Shown here: positions 36,987-47,000 of the stretch, in pieces | How positions within the stretch are numbered: the stretch's first letter is position 1 | Layout: every line of letters begins with the position of its first letter | Assembly (NCBI GenBank): GCA_016124235.1 | Contig: WGOC01000029.1 | Span: 1-64,000 of the forward strand | Reading direction: 5' to 3' | DNA from: a bacterium | GTDB taxonomy: Bacteria > Verrucomicrobiota > Verrucomicrobiia > Limisphaerales > RI-55 | DNA: 64,000 bases | Program-made: the position numbers and the translations under genes | Notes under the pieces: generated by a model | Databases searched by the model: none | Told to the model about the DNA's origin: nothing | The model's input: only the letters and a program-made list of their open reading frames with translations

Positions 36987-39449
36987 TCAGCGCGTTGGCC
37001 ATTCGACCAGCGCGCTCCAGTCTTTCTCAAACCGGGTCCGTGCCATGAGGTGCAGGCCCGGTTTTATTTTGATCACCGCAATCTCTTTGGATGCACTGGT
37101 GGAAGGGTCGCCCCCGATGCGCCGCGGATCGGTGCCATCCAAGGTGTAGTAGACGTCACCGCGGTCGGTTGACACGATCAAGCCTTCGGCATTTTGCACG
37201 ATCTTGGGCGCGGCGAGATCTGGAACCAGCCCCTGGGCGTAAAGTTGCGCGAGCACGATGTCGGAGCGCTTCGGAATAAAATCGCTCAAGATCCGATCCC
37301 GTTCGGTGCGCCAGTCGTCATCCCGGTTGAGCGGACCTTTCAACATTTCCCCGTTTGATCCAATCCGCGGCGGCGTTCCCATGGGAAAGCCCGCCTGTGT
37401 ATCGCCCCAGCGGGCGGACTCAGCAATAGCGGCCGATTCGATCTCAGCAGCCCGCGCCCTAAACCTCCGGGTCACATTTTCCGCCGTAAGCAGCCCGTCA
37501 TTGTAGAAACGCTTTTGGATATGATCGGCCACCAGAACGCGAAATTCTGCGTTGTCGAGGCATTGTTGCCACAGCCATTGCGGATTACTGGTGTCGAGAT
37601 CCTGACCGGCGGGAAACGGACCGGTGCGGTCTTCATTCACGTCAAGAAACGTGTGTTCCGCATCCCAGATAATGAATTGAAAGCCGCGGTCACCTTTGCG
37701 ATTGCGCAAGCCATACCAATTGTTCGGCCGCATGTTACCGCCAAATTTGGTAACCGGTGCGTCCATGTTTCCGCCGTAGAAGATCACCAGCATGTAGTCG
37801 ATTAAGTCATCGGGATCGAGCAAGATCGGGTAATCCGTGTTGCGCGTCCCATCCGGATTCTTTCCCAGCAGTCTTTGATAGCGGGCGTTGTCGGCGAGGC
37901 CGGCCCGCGCGATCTCATTCAACTGTTTCCACGCGTCAATGGTGCCGTCGGTCGTCGTCGTCCCGAATGAATTCATCCCACCCTCGCCAAAGCCCGAGTT
38001 TACTTTGATCACGTCGTAGTCGTCCTTGTCACCACCCAGGTAGCTCGCCCCAAACGAAGCCTCTGGACGCTCGCAGGTATTATAGAGGCCCCAATAAATT
38101 CCGTTGATATACAGATGCACAAAGTCGCCGCGCGCGCCGGGATGGTCCATCGCAAGTTGCAGATCGCGGTTAAATTCGTCCCGCAGGAAAATCGCGCGCG
38201 GGTCCGCCTGAAAACTCCATGAATAGTTCTGCGTGGTGCGCAGGTCCAGATTGTCGAATTCCTTGGCACCCTCTTCTCCAAACAGCGCATACTTCAATTT
38301 CGCATCGCCGTATTCCTTGCGAAAGAAAAGCCGGAACGCGTGCTTCGGATTCATCGGCATCCGACTGAAGCCACCACGAATGCGGATGCCGGCGTCGATA
38401 TGAAATCCGTCTTCACCGTCGGTTCGAATGTATTCCACTGAAACCGGCTTCTCCGTTGCCCGACCGTCCCGACCCGCGTTCGCATAGATTCCTTTGTCGG
38501 CGCCAAACAGGTCGTCCAGGTTCATGACGAGCGAAACGGTCGGCAACGATTTCAGCCCGGCGACGATTTCGTCCTTGAACCGCGGATCGTCAACCACCTT
38601 GGGATCCATACCGAAATCAACGCGGTTGTCGCCCCAGGTGAAAGGCCAGCCTGCCGGCGGTAATCCGTCGGCCGATTGCCGAATGATGTCGTTGGCGAAT
38701 AGAAACGTGTCGGTCTTTACCGACGACGGCGAGAAACCTTCCTTAAACGCTGCCGCGCGAATCACCGTCGTGCGACCGATTTCGATTGCTGTTCGATAGA
38801 TCTCGCCATGCGTCGCCGTGGGTTCTGTTCCGTCCAGGGTATAACGAATCTCCGCCCCCTCGGTCGCCGTCGTCAGTTCCAATTTAACAGGCTGATTCTG
38901 CCAACCGCGTTTGTGGCTTAACTTCACCGCATCAACTTTTCCCTGCCGGACTGAGGCATTGGGGGCTCCCGGCGTCGGGGTGACGAAGTAGTCACGCTTT
39001 CCCGCCGAAACAAAACCGTAGGATCGGTCGTTCTTTTGCGCCGGATAAGCCGGTGAAAATTTGTCGGCGATTGAGCCGTCCGGTCGGATCAACGCGAGAT
39101 AATCACCCTTCTTCTTCAGCTTGAAATTGGCGTGCAACGGCCGGCCTGCGGCCGCGCGGTTCTTGTCGGAAGCAAAGACGATCAGATAACCATCGGCCGC
39201 CAACTCGACGGCAGGAAACTGCCACCGTTTCGGATCCGTGGCTTTATCCGTGAGCGACCAGCCCATTAAATTCACGGCCGCGTCGCCGCCATTATGAATC
39301 TCAATCCAGTCCGGTCGGTCGCCGTCTTCATCCCGCAATCCGGAAACGTTGTTCGCGAGGATTTCCGAAATCACGACGTTGTCGGCTGCGTGGACCGCCG
39401 GGAGCGAAACCGCAAGAACAAGCGCTCCGATTAGAATCAGTCTGTGCAT
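36987..39449 (-). CDS. secreted lamin-tail / chitobiase-like / CotH kinase domain protein
   Basis: VVISEILANNVSGLRDEDGDRPDWIEIHN..; EIRYTLDGTEPTATHGEIY; IRIRGGFSRMPMNPKHAFRLFFRKEYGD; FQFIIWDAEHTF. Confidence 0.85.
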   Translation of the reverse strand: MHRLILIGALVLAVSLPAVHAADNVVISEILANNVSGLRDEDGDRPDWIEIHNGGDAAVNLMGWSLTDKATDPKRWQFPAVELAADGYLIVFASDKNRAAAGRPLHANFKLKKKGDYLALIRPDGSIADKFSPAYPAQKNDRSYGFVSAGKRDYFVTPTPGAPNASVRQGKVDAVKLSHKRGWQNQPVKLELTTATEGAEIRYTLDGTEPTATHGEIYRTAIEIGRTTVIRAAAFKEGFSPSSVKTDTFLFANDIIRQSADGLPPAGWPFTWGDNRVDFGMDPKVVDDPRFKDEIVAGLKSLPTVSLVMNLDDLFGADKGIYANAGRDGRATEKPVSVEYIRTDGEDGFHIDAGIRIRGGFSRMPMNPKHAFRLFFRKEYGDAKLKYALFGEEGAKEFDNLDLRTTQNYSWSFQADPRAIFLRDEFNRDLQLAMDHPGARGDFVHLYINGIYWGLYNTCERPEASFGASYLGGDKDDYDVIKVNSGFGEGGMNSFGTTTTDGTIDAWKQLNEIARAGLADNARYQRLLGKNPDGTRNTDYPILLDPDDLIDYMLVIFYGGNMDAPVTKFGGNMRPNNWYGLRNRKGDRGFQFIIWDAEHTFLDVNEDRTGPFPAGQDLDTSNPQWLWQQCLDNAEFRVLVADHIQKRFYNDGLLTAENVTRRFRARAAEIESAAIAESARWGDTQAGFPMGTPPRIGSNGEMLKGPLNRDDDWRTERDRILSDFIPKRSDIVLAQLYAQGLVPDLAAPKIVQNAEGLIVSTDRGDVYYTLDGTDPRRIGGDPSTSASKEIAVIKIKPGLHLMARTRFEKDWSALVEWPTR

Positions 39450-39496
39450 GGCTTTGGCGTAGTTCAATTGTTGGCTCCAATTACTCCCAATCCTGA

Positions 39497-40141
39497 TCAA
39501 CGGGCAACGGCTTGCCCCAGTCCGGCTTTGCGCACCGCGTCAAGTTCATCGGCGCTGAGACGCCCGTCGTGATCACGATCAAATTGCGCGAGCGGATTCG
39601 CTTGCGGACCACCGCGGCCACCAAACATTCCACCCGGCCCACGATCCGGCGGCCGGCGCAGCATCGTCCCGAACATGCGCGGCAGTCCTTTGACCTTGCC
39701 GGCCAGAATGGCGTCCGCCATCCGTTCCCGTTCCGCATCATCGAGATCCCCGTCGTTGTTCGCATCGTATTCCTTTTGCGCATTGCCCCAGGCGATGCGA
39801 ATCCCGTTGTTGGCGGCTTGCGATTCTTCGTCGTTCAGCTGGCCGTCCTTGTCCTTGTCATACATTTCGATGATTTCCGGTGGCATTTGAAACATCGGGT
39901 TTTGCCCGCCGCGTCGCATTGCCGATTGTTTCTGCGCAGCGCGTGCGGCTTCCCTTTCGTCAGCGTTCAACCAGCCATCTCCATTGGCGTCGAATTTCGC
40001 CACGATTGCCGCCCGCCGAGTGGCGTATATTTCGCCCGGTTCAGCGAAGGCCGTTTGGCTAAACAATGTCGCCAAACAGCAAACTGCCAACATCGAAACG
40101 CAGCACTGTGAAAATCGGCTAACCGGGAGAGCACACCTCAT
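39497..40141 (-). CDS. EF-hand domain protein
   Basis: FDANGDGWLNADEREAA, YDKDKDGQLNDEE, YDANNDGDLDDAE, FDRDHDGRLSADELDAVRKAG. Confidence 0.9.
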   Translation of the reverse strand: MRCALPVSRFSQCCVSMLAVCCLATLFSQTAFAEPGEIYATRRAAIVAKFDANGDGWLNADEREAARAAQKQSAMRRGGQNPMFQMPPEIIEMYDKDKDGQLNDEESQAANNGIRIAWGNAQKEYDANNDGDLDDAERERMADAILAGKVKGLPRMFGTMLRRPPDRGPGGMFGGRGGPQANPLAQFDRDHDGRLSADELDAVRKAGLGQAVAR

Positions 40142-40280
40142 GGTGATAAGTTGTTGGGATTCGGCCACGGGCTTATGTGACAGCAGTGTCACGAAAAAGT
40201 TACGGCCGTAAATCGAAAAATCGCCCGTCGAGGACAAACCCGAGTGGAGGAGCTTCCTATGAATCGGCCTTGGCGGAGGA

Positions 40281-40751
40281 TCAGTGCTTGTGTTTGCAAG
40301 CGCCCAATCGCTTCAACGCGTCGCAGGAGCCGGTGATTTGCAGCTGCTGCGACGAGACCGAAAAGCCAAGCTTGTGCACGATTTCGTTCTCCAACTCGGC
40401 GATCCGGGCACTTTCAAACTCAACGATCTTTTCACAATCCTTGCAGATGATGTGATTGTGATGCGGATGGTCGGCGTAGTTTGGATCGTAGAATTTGTAT
40501 TCCTTGCCGAAGTCCATTTCCCGCACAAGACCGCTCTCGGTCAACAACGGCAAAGTCCGGTAAACCGTGGCCCGGGAAACGGAATGATCGCGTTCGCGGG
40601 ACCATTCGATCAACTGATCCGCGGTAAAGTGTTCGTTCGTGCTGAACACTGTATCGATGATCGCCATGCGCTGTCCGGTCATGCGCAGTTGCTTCGTTTC
40701 CAGAAAATCCAGAAATCGCTTTTTAGCTTCTTGGTTCAGCGTGCCAGCCAC
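40281..40751 (-). CDS. Fur-family transcriptional regulator
   Basis: LRMTGQRMAIIDTVFSTNEHFTADQL..SVSRATVYRTLPLLTESGLV..HPHHNHIICKDCEKIVEFE. Confidence 0.92.
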   Translation of the reverse strand: MAGTLNQEAKKRFLDFLETKQLRMTGQRMAIIDTVFSTNEHFTADQLIEWSRERDHSVSRATVYRTLPLLTESGLVREMDFGKEYKFYDPNYADHPHHNHIICKDCEKIVEFESARIAELENEIVHKLGFSVSSQQLQITGSCDALKRLGACKHKH

Positions 40752-40852
40752 GCACGCACTATAGAAACGAAGGTCGGCAAGTCAACGCACGCCTTGGCCA
40801 ACGATCGACAAATCATGCTCGCCTCAGGTCAAAGGAAGACAACAATTGCGAC

Positions 40853-42136
40853 GTGTTTGTCGAACTCATCACGACCGGCTCCGAGCTGCTGCTCGGCGCC
40901 ACCTTGAATTCCCACCAACAGTGGATTGGCCGCCGACTCGCCGAGATTGGATTACCGGTCAACCGGCAACTCACGGTCCCGGACACGGGAACAGCGATTG
41001 CCGACGCCGTCCGCGAAGCGCTCACTCGCGCGGATTTGGTGATCACCACGGGCGGCCTCGGACCGACTTCGGATGATCGAACACGCGACGAAATTGCGCG
41101 GCTGCTCAATCTCTCGCTGACGGAGGACCCGGAAGTCCTCAAGCAAATCGAGCTCGTCTTCAAACGACGCAACCGGCCGTTCCCCCCGAATTTCGAGACG
41201 ATCGCGCGCACCCAGGCGCAGGTCCCGGCCGGGGCGATCGTGCTGAAAAATGAACACGGCAGCGCACCCGGCCTGGCGATTGATGTCGCTACCGAAAACA
41301 AGACTGGCCGCGGGCGCTTGTTGATCGTGCTGCCGGGGCCACCACGGGAGCTGCATCCCATGTTCTTGGCGTACGCCATCCCGCTGTTGAAAACGCGCTT
41401 TCCCGAGGTGGGCACGTTCAGTTGTTTGACCTTTCACACAATCGGCGTCGGCGAGTCCCGGGTGGAAGACGCAATCCGGCCACATCTGGTTGAACTCGAA
41501 TCGAACGGCTTGGAAATTGGCTATTGTGCTCGAGTTGGGGAGGTCGACGTGCGTCTGACCGCGCTCGGACCAAAAGGCGAGGAACTGGTCAGGGAAGCGA
41601 GCCTGCGCGTGCGGCGTCTGTTGGGGAAATTCATCTACAGCGAATCGGGTCAATCTCTGGAGGAGGTAATCGTTCATCTGCTCGCTGAATTGAAGCAGAC
41701 GCTGGTTACGGCGGAGTCATGCACCGGTGGTTTCGTTTCTCATTGCCTCACAAATGTACCAGGCGCATCCGATGTTTTACTGGGCGGACTGGTTACTTAC
41801 AGCAACGAGTTCAAACGCGAACTGCTCGGCGTACGCGACGAAACCTTGAGCGCACACGGCGCTGTGAGCGAGCAAACGGCTCGCGAAATGGCGGAAGGCG
41901 CCCGGACTCGATACCGCGCAGATTACGCCATCGCCATCACGGGAATTGCCGGCCCGGGCGGCGGCTCAGTCGAAAAGCCGGTGGGGACCGTTTTCATCGG
42001 AGTGGCTGACGCGAACGGAGTTGATGTGCAACGCCACCAAAACGCGTTCGATCGCGAAACGTTCAAATTCATCACCGGCCGCCAAAGCCTGGAAATGCTG
42101 CGCCGCCGCCTGATCACCGCGCAACGTGAGAAATAA
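40853..42136 (+). CDS. cinA: CinA-family competence/damage-inducible protein
   Basis: VELITTGSELLLGATLNSHQQWIGRRLAEIGL..ITTGGLGPTSDDRTRDEIA..C-terminal TAESCTGGFVSHCLTNVPGASDVLLGG. Confidence 0.93.
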   Translation: MFVELITTGSELLLGATLNSHQQWIGRRLAEIGLPVNRQLTVPDTGTAIADAVREALTRADLVITTGGLGPTSDDRTRDEIARLLNLSLTEDPEVLKQIELVFKRRNRPFPPNFETIARTQAQVPAGAIVLKNEHGSAPGLAIDVATENKTGRGRLLIVLPGPPRELHPMFLAYAIPLLKTRFPEVGTFSCLTFHTIGVGESRVEDAIRPHLVELESNGLEIGYCARVGEVDVRLTALGPKGEELVREASLRVRRLLGKFIYSESGQSLEEVIVHLLAELKQTLVTAESCTGGFVSHCLTNVPGASDVLLGGLVTYSNEFKRELLGVRDETLSAHGAVSEQTAREMAEGARTRYRADYAIAITGIAGPGGGSVEKPVGTVFIGVADANGVDVQRHQNAFDRETFKFITGRQSLEMLRRRLITAQREK

Positions 42137-42139
42137 AAA

Positions 42140-42162
42140 GCCCGCGAAGTTCATTCGCGGGC
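42140..42162 (-). terminator. rho-independent terminator for the ferredoxin gene (convergent with cinA)
   Basis: perfect hairpin GCCCGCGAA-GTTCA-TTCGCGGGC followed by CTTTTTATTT on the minus strand. Confidence 0.8.
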
Positions 42163-42184
42163 GAAAATAGTTCGGGCGCAAAAA

Positions 42185-42418
42185 CTAGGCGCCGTCGTTT
42201 CCGATGGCCTCGACCGGGCAGCCTTCCATGGCCTCCTTGCAGAGTGCCGCTTCATCGTCGTTTTCCGGTTGTTTCTTCACGAAAGAATAGCCGCCGTCCT
42301 CCTGCCGGGTAAAGTTATCCGGCGCCGTCTCGCGGCAGAGGTCACAGTCAATGCACTGGTTGTCGACGTAGAATTTTCCAGCAACGTTGTCGGCGTAGCG
42401 GTTTGCAATGTCAGCCAT
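42185..42418 (-). CDS. 4Fe-4S-type ferredoxin
   Basis: CIDCDLCRETAPDNF..CKEAMEGCPVEAI. Confidence 0.9.
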   Translation of the reverse strand: MADIANRYADNVAGKFYVDNQCIDCDLCRETAPDNFTRQEDGGYSFVKKQPENDDEAALCKEAMEGCPVEAIGNDGA

Positions 42419-42640
42419 ATTGGTATGTCAAAAAGTTCGGGATTACTTTTGCGATGCGTCAGTTAAAGATCAAGACCCATTTCCCCACTGAAATTAGCAA
42501 GATCTAACAACATTTGCCCAAGAATTGCCTTCGTGAAAAAGTTTTCATCGATCGACTGGGTTTACCGCTTGAGGCACTCCGAATCGTGTGGTTAATTCTC
42601 GCCGCTTCCCCGCTGTAACAGCTCCGGCCGCAGTGGGTTA

Positions 42641-42991
42641 ATGAGAAAATTTGTCAGTTTGTTGTTTTTAGCGATGTATCAAAATTCAATGGCTCCAGGA
42701 GGTCGGCTTCACCGCTATTCCGCCAAGCGAATGGCCAAGCCGGTTAACTTTGTATGTGTGGCACCCGAGGCCCAATCGGTCTGCGTTATCGGTGATTTCA
42801 ACCAGTGGAATCAAGCCGCGAATCCGATGGCCAAACAACCGGACGGAGCGTGGTTTGCCTCCATTCCCATGAACCATGGCCATCATCGCTATGTCTTCGT
42901 CGTGGATGGCGAAAAGACGCTTGATCCTGCGGCTCAGGGCATCACCCGCAATGACCACAACGAGCGTGTGTCCTTGATCTCGGTGAGCTAA
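42641..42991 (+). CDS. glycogen-binding (CBM48/AMPK-like) domain protein
   Basis: VNFVCVAPEAQSVCVIGDFNQWNQAANPMAKQPDGAWFASIPMNHGHHRYVFVVDGE. Confidence 0.85.
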   Translation: MRKFVSLLFLAMYQNSMAPGGRLHRYSAKRMAKPVNFVCVAPEAQSVCVIGDFNQWNQAANPMAKQPDGAWFASIPMNHGHHRYVFVVDGEKTLDPAAQGITRNDHNERVSLISVS

Positions 42992-43992
42992 TCGGCGGCA
43001 GCCCGCCGCAGTCGATCCGCGATACCGCGCCATTCGGCCAAATCCGGAACGGCTTCCATAACAATCCACCGGGCGCCATCTTCGTCGCAACGATGCCACT
43101 CCGCGTAAAGCGCCCGGGCATAGGCTTCGGCATCGTGGGGGATCACATTGACGCTAAGCCAAAGTTCGGGCGCAGGAAGACACGTGTGAGCGATAACCAC
43201 GGTTTCATTTGGATCCATTCCCTTCGATTTCACCTGATCCAATAAGTCTTCGTTGTTACCCCAGGAGAGCACCTTCAATTTGGCCTTGGGTGAATAGTGC
43301 TTTGCCAGCAAACCCGGGCTGCGCAATTCCCCTGCTCCGGCTCCTTCGCCAACGCGTTCACCGAGTGCGGCTGACAGGCTTTCTGTGTGAATCATGCCCG
43401 GGCGCAGCACACTCGCCGCGCCCTCGCTCAGGTCGACAACGGTCGATTCAATCCCAACCGCCGACTGTCCACCGTCAACAATCAACGGCAACCGGCCGGC
43501 GAGACTCAATTTCACGTGGTCAGCATTTGTCGGCGAAATTTCGTTGGATCGATTCGCGCTCGGAGCCGCCAAGGGAAAACCGCATTCTCGAATCACCGCT
43601 TGCATGAACGGGTGCGAAGGCCAACGAATGCCGACCGTGCCGCCGCCCGCAGTCACGTTTTCAGGAATAATCGCCGCTCGCGGCAGCACCAAAGTCAAAG
43701 GTCCCGGCCAAAATGCGCGGCCAAGTCTGGTCGCGGAATCGGGCCAAGCCGCAGCGCACTTGCGTGCGAGTTCCCAGCTCGCCACGTGAACAATGATCGG
43801 ATTGTGCGCCGGTCGGCCTTTGATCTGGAAGATTTTGGCCACGGCTTCCGGGGAAAGCGCATTCGCCGCGAGTCCGTAAACGGTTTCCGTCGGCAACGCC
43901 ACGACTTCGCCGGCACGCAAAAGGTCCGCCGCTCGTCGGACGGCCTGTTTGAACCGTTCGGGCGTGTCGGTGGAAATGATTTCAGCGGACAT
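42988..43992 (-). CDS. L-threonylcarbamoyladenylate synthase, Sua5-type
   Basis: VALPTETVYGLAANALSPEAVAKIFQIKGRPAHNPIIVHVA..ESTVVDLSEGAASVLRPGMI plus C-terminal Sua5 domain. Confidence 0.92.
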   Translation of the reverse strand: MSAEIISTDTPERFKQAVRRAADLLRAGEVVALPTETVYGLAANALSPEAVAKIFQIKGRPAHNPIIVHVASWELARKCAAAWPDSATRLGRAFWPGPLTLVLPRAAIIPENVTAGGGTVGIRWPSHPFMQAVIRECGFPLAAPSANRSNEISPTNADHVKLSLAGRLPLIVDGGQSAVGIESTVVDLSEGAASVLRPGMIHTESLSAALGERVGEGAGAGELRSPGLLAKHYSPKAKLKVLSWGNNEDLLDQVKSKGMDPNETVVIAHTCLPAPELWLSVNVIPHDAEAYARALYAEWHRCDEDGARWIVMEAVPDLAEWRGIADRLRRAAAD

Positions 43993-44047
43993 GCGACCAG
44001 CGGAGTAAACGGAATGCCGCGTCGCGCGACAAGTCATCACGAAACTT

Positions 44048-47000
44048 CTACGGTTTCGCCGGTGGCAAACCCGCCGCGTTGGTGAACACTCGCGGCCAGT
44101 CGAACGCCTTCATCCGCGAGGCGATAACGTCCTGATCCACGGCTTTCGTGCCGGTCACTGCGCCGGTTCCCTTTTCCACCGCCTTGCCGCTTCCGCCGAG
44201 GACGTTGCCCACGGCATTAAAGATTCCGCCGATGCCTTTGCTGACGACGTTTTCCTTGCCCTCTTCACTGCCGAGCAATTTCTTCCCCGACAGGATTTCA
44301 CCCAGCCCCTCGGTCGCACTTCCGGCTTTGCGCAACACGTCACCGGCACTTCCGCCAACAAAGTCCGCGGCCTTGCCAATTGTCATTCCCGTCAACTTCA
44401 ACTTGTCGGTCTCGACCTGGGGATTGCCCAACGTTCCGCCGACATGTGCAAACACCGGCAACGCCACAAACCGTGCGGCCTGATTGGTGTTCGAACCTTT
44501 GAGAATGCCCAACTGCGTCACCAGGTTCCGGCTCAAATACAAATTCAACGGTGTGCGCGGAATTGGCGAATTGGTCAGATCGTTCTGCAGCGGAATTTCG
44601 GTATTGGCATCCAGCACATAGGCGTCACTGATGACGGTCAAATTCGTCAAATTCAGCGAGCGGTTTGTAAGCGATGTGTGCAAATACGCCCAAGTGATCG
44701 GCGACGAAAACAGCTCCGGAGTTTGCAGGAGCAACCCAACCGGGCGCAACGCCGTCTGCCAGCGCCGACTGAACGGTTCGAAGTTCGCATTAGTGATCCC
44801 GAAAAAAATGTCGCCCACCGACGCGGCGATCAAATTGGTGCCGGGCGGCGCAGTCCCGTGCAGGTGAACCGCCGTGTAAAGTTGCCCTTGCATCTGACCT
44901 TTGAAATCCGGCTTGAAGGTGTGGACAAAAGGCTCAAGCGGCAGCGATTCAATTTCGGCAGCGAGCTGATAGTGCGTGTCGCCGGCATTATTAGTTGATG
45001 CCAGTCGCGCGTTGATCGGCGCGTCGTTGAGCAGAAGGGTGAATTTGCCGAGTTCAAATGCATTTGAACGAACCGTTGCGTTTGCCAGAAAATTTGTGGC
45101 GACAAGTTCGCCCAGGTGAAAGTGCTTTATGTCGACAGCCAGGTCGACGCGATCGACCGGCAAACCCGCCGCCGGTTTCGCGGGCTTTGGCTCACTCGGT
45201 GGTGGCTCCGTCGCAGGCGCGTTTGTGGAACCAGTTCCGGCGAACATGGCGTAAATCGGCGTGCCATCAAAGCCGGGCGACCGCAGCGCGAGATCACCCT
45301 TGATCGCGTCGGTGCGTCCGTAGTCAAGCCAGCCAGTTAACTCGACCAGGTTGGTCGCCAACGAAGTCGGTGTGATTTGCAGGCGCGAGTCCGCGATGTC
45401 CAATCGGTTGCTGACGATCGATGCGTCGAAGTTTGCCTTCGCCATTTGCGGCGTTTGCGGAAAACGACCGGCGGGATCGGTAATCTTCACGTTGGTCAGT
45501 CCAATTGATGCTCGCACACGCGACGGTTTGACCCTTTGGTAATCGACGTTCACGGCGGCTTCCAGATTGGCTTTATCCAGTTTCTTGTCGCCGAGCAAAA
45601 GCGGCGCGAGCGGGCGCAAGGCATTTTCGTTGATGCCCGCGACTTGCAAATTCAAACTGGCCTGCCCCTCGCCAAGACGAATGTCCCCCGAGGTGGTAAA
45701 ATGGCCACTCGGCTTCGCGTCGGAAAACAAGGTGCCCTCCCAACGCTTGATCGTGACCGCTTTCTTAGCCGTGTTCACATCCACTTCGATCGCCGCCCGG
45801 GTGGCCAGTGGGGGCGCAACGAGATTGCCGTTGGTAGCCACCAACACGATGTTTGTGGAGTGAGATTCGAGCGACCACACTTGCTTTCCGTCCGGTTGAA
45901 AATCGCCGTTCGCCGTCACAGCCGCCTGGGCCGAGCGCAGCGTTTGTTGCGGCGTGTAAGCTGCCAGGAACGGATTCACCAACTGCTCATTGATCAGCGG
46001 CAGGGCCAATTTGAAATGCCCGGTCATGGTCGCCAGTTGCAGTTGACCATCGGTCTGCAATTCCATCGCCGGTTTTGCGTTCCGGGAAATCTTCAACGGA
46101 TCGACTGACCAGTCCAACACCCCGTCGGTCAGGGTGACTTTCACCGGAGTCGCGATCGCCACGTCTTTCAAAGTGGCGCCTGCAAGATCGCCGTCGAACC
46201 CGTCGACGCGGAACATTCCCGTCGCGCCGGAGCGATTGGTCGAATAATTCACCGAGCCGTCGTACGTGAGAGTTCCCTGGCGAAGCGTCATCGGCAAGGT
46301 TCCCGCCAGTCCGGCGGCCTGCGGCAGGTCGACGTTCAACTTGGTTTGCAAATCGACGGCCGGCGACGAAATGGTGCCTTTTCCACTGGCGGACAAATCG
46401 ATCACCGGCTTACCCGCATGGGTCAACTTTGTGGCCAGTTGCTTAACCTCGAGATCGTTCATCGATTGAACGTTGCCCGCAAAATTAAATGACGCAGCGA
46501 GCTGATCGACCTTGTTGGATGAAACGCTTAAAGCAGCGCGATCGAGACTGCCGTTCAATTGGACAGCCAGCTCGTTTCCGGAAGAATTGCCGTGAATCGA
46601 CGCGGCCACGCCGACCGTTCCATCCAACGGAACTGGACCCGTTAACGGCTGCCATTCGGCAACGTTCAGATTCGTCAGCGTCAGGGACAGATCGCTGTTT
46701 TGGTTGGTTGTCGGAGCGCCTTTCCAATTGTAATGAAATGGCTGCTTCGTCTGGACATCCAGCAGCGCATTCCCATTCTGTTGAGCGTTCAGGCCAAGGG
46801 AGGAAAGCACCAGCGAACCCGAGTCGGGCGTCGCTACGGTCGCGTAGTTCAGATCAAGATCAAGCCGTGGCGTGGACTTGCCTTCCTTGTGCGCGACGAG
46901 CCCGTTGAGCTTGAATTTTCCGGTGGCACCAATCTGTTTTCCCGAACCGGCAATTGTCACGTGATTGGTGGAAACAAATCCCGCGAGATCAAACGTGCTG

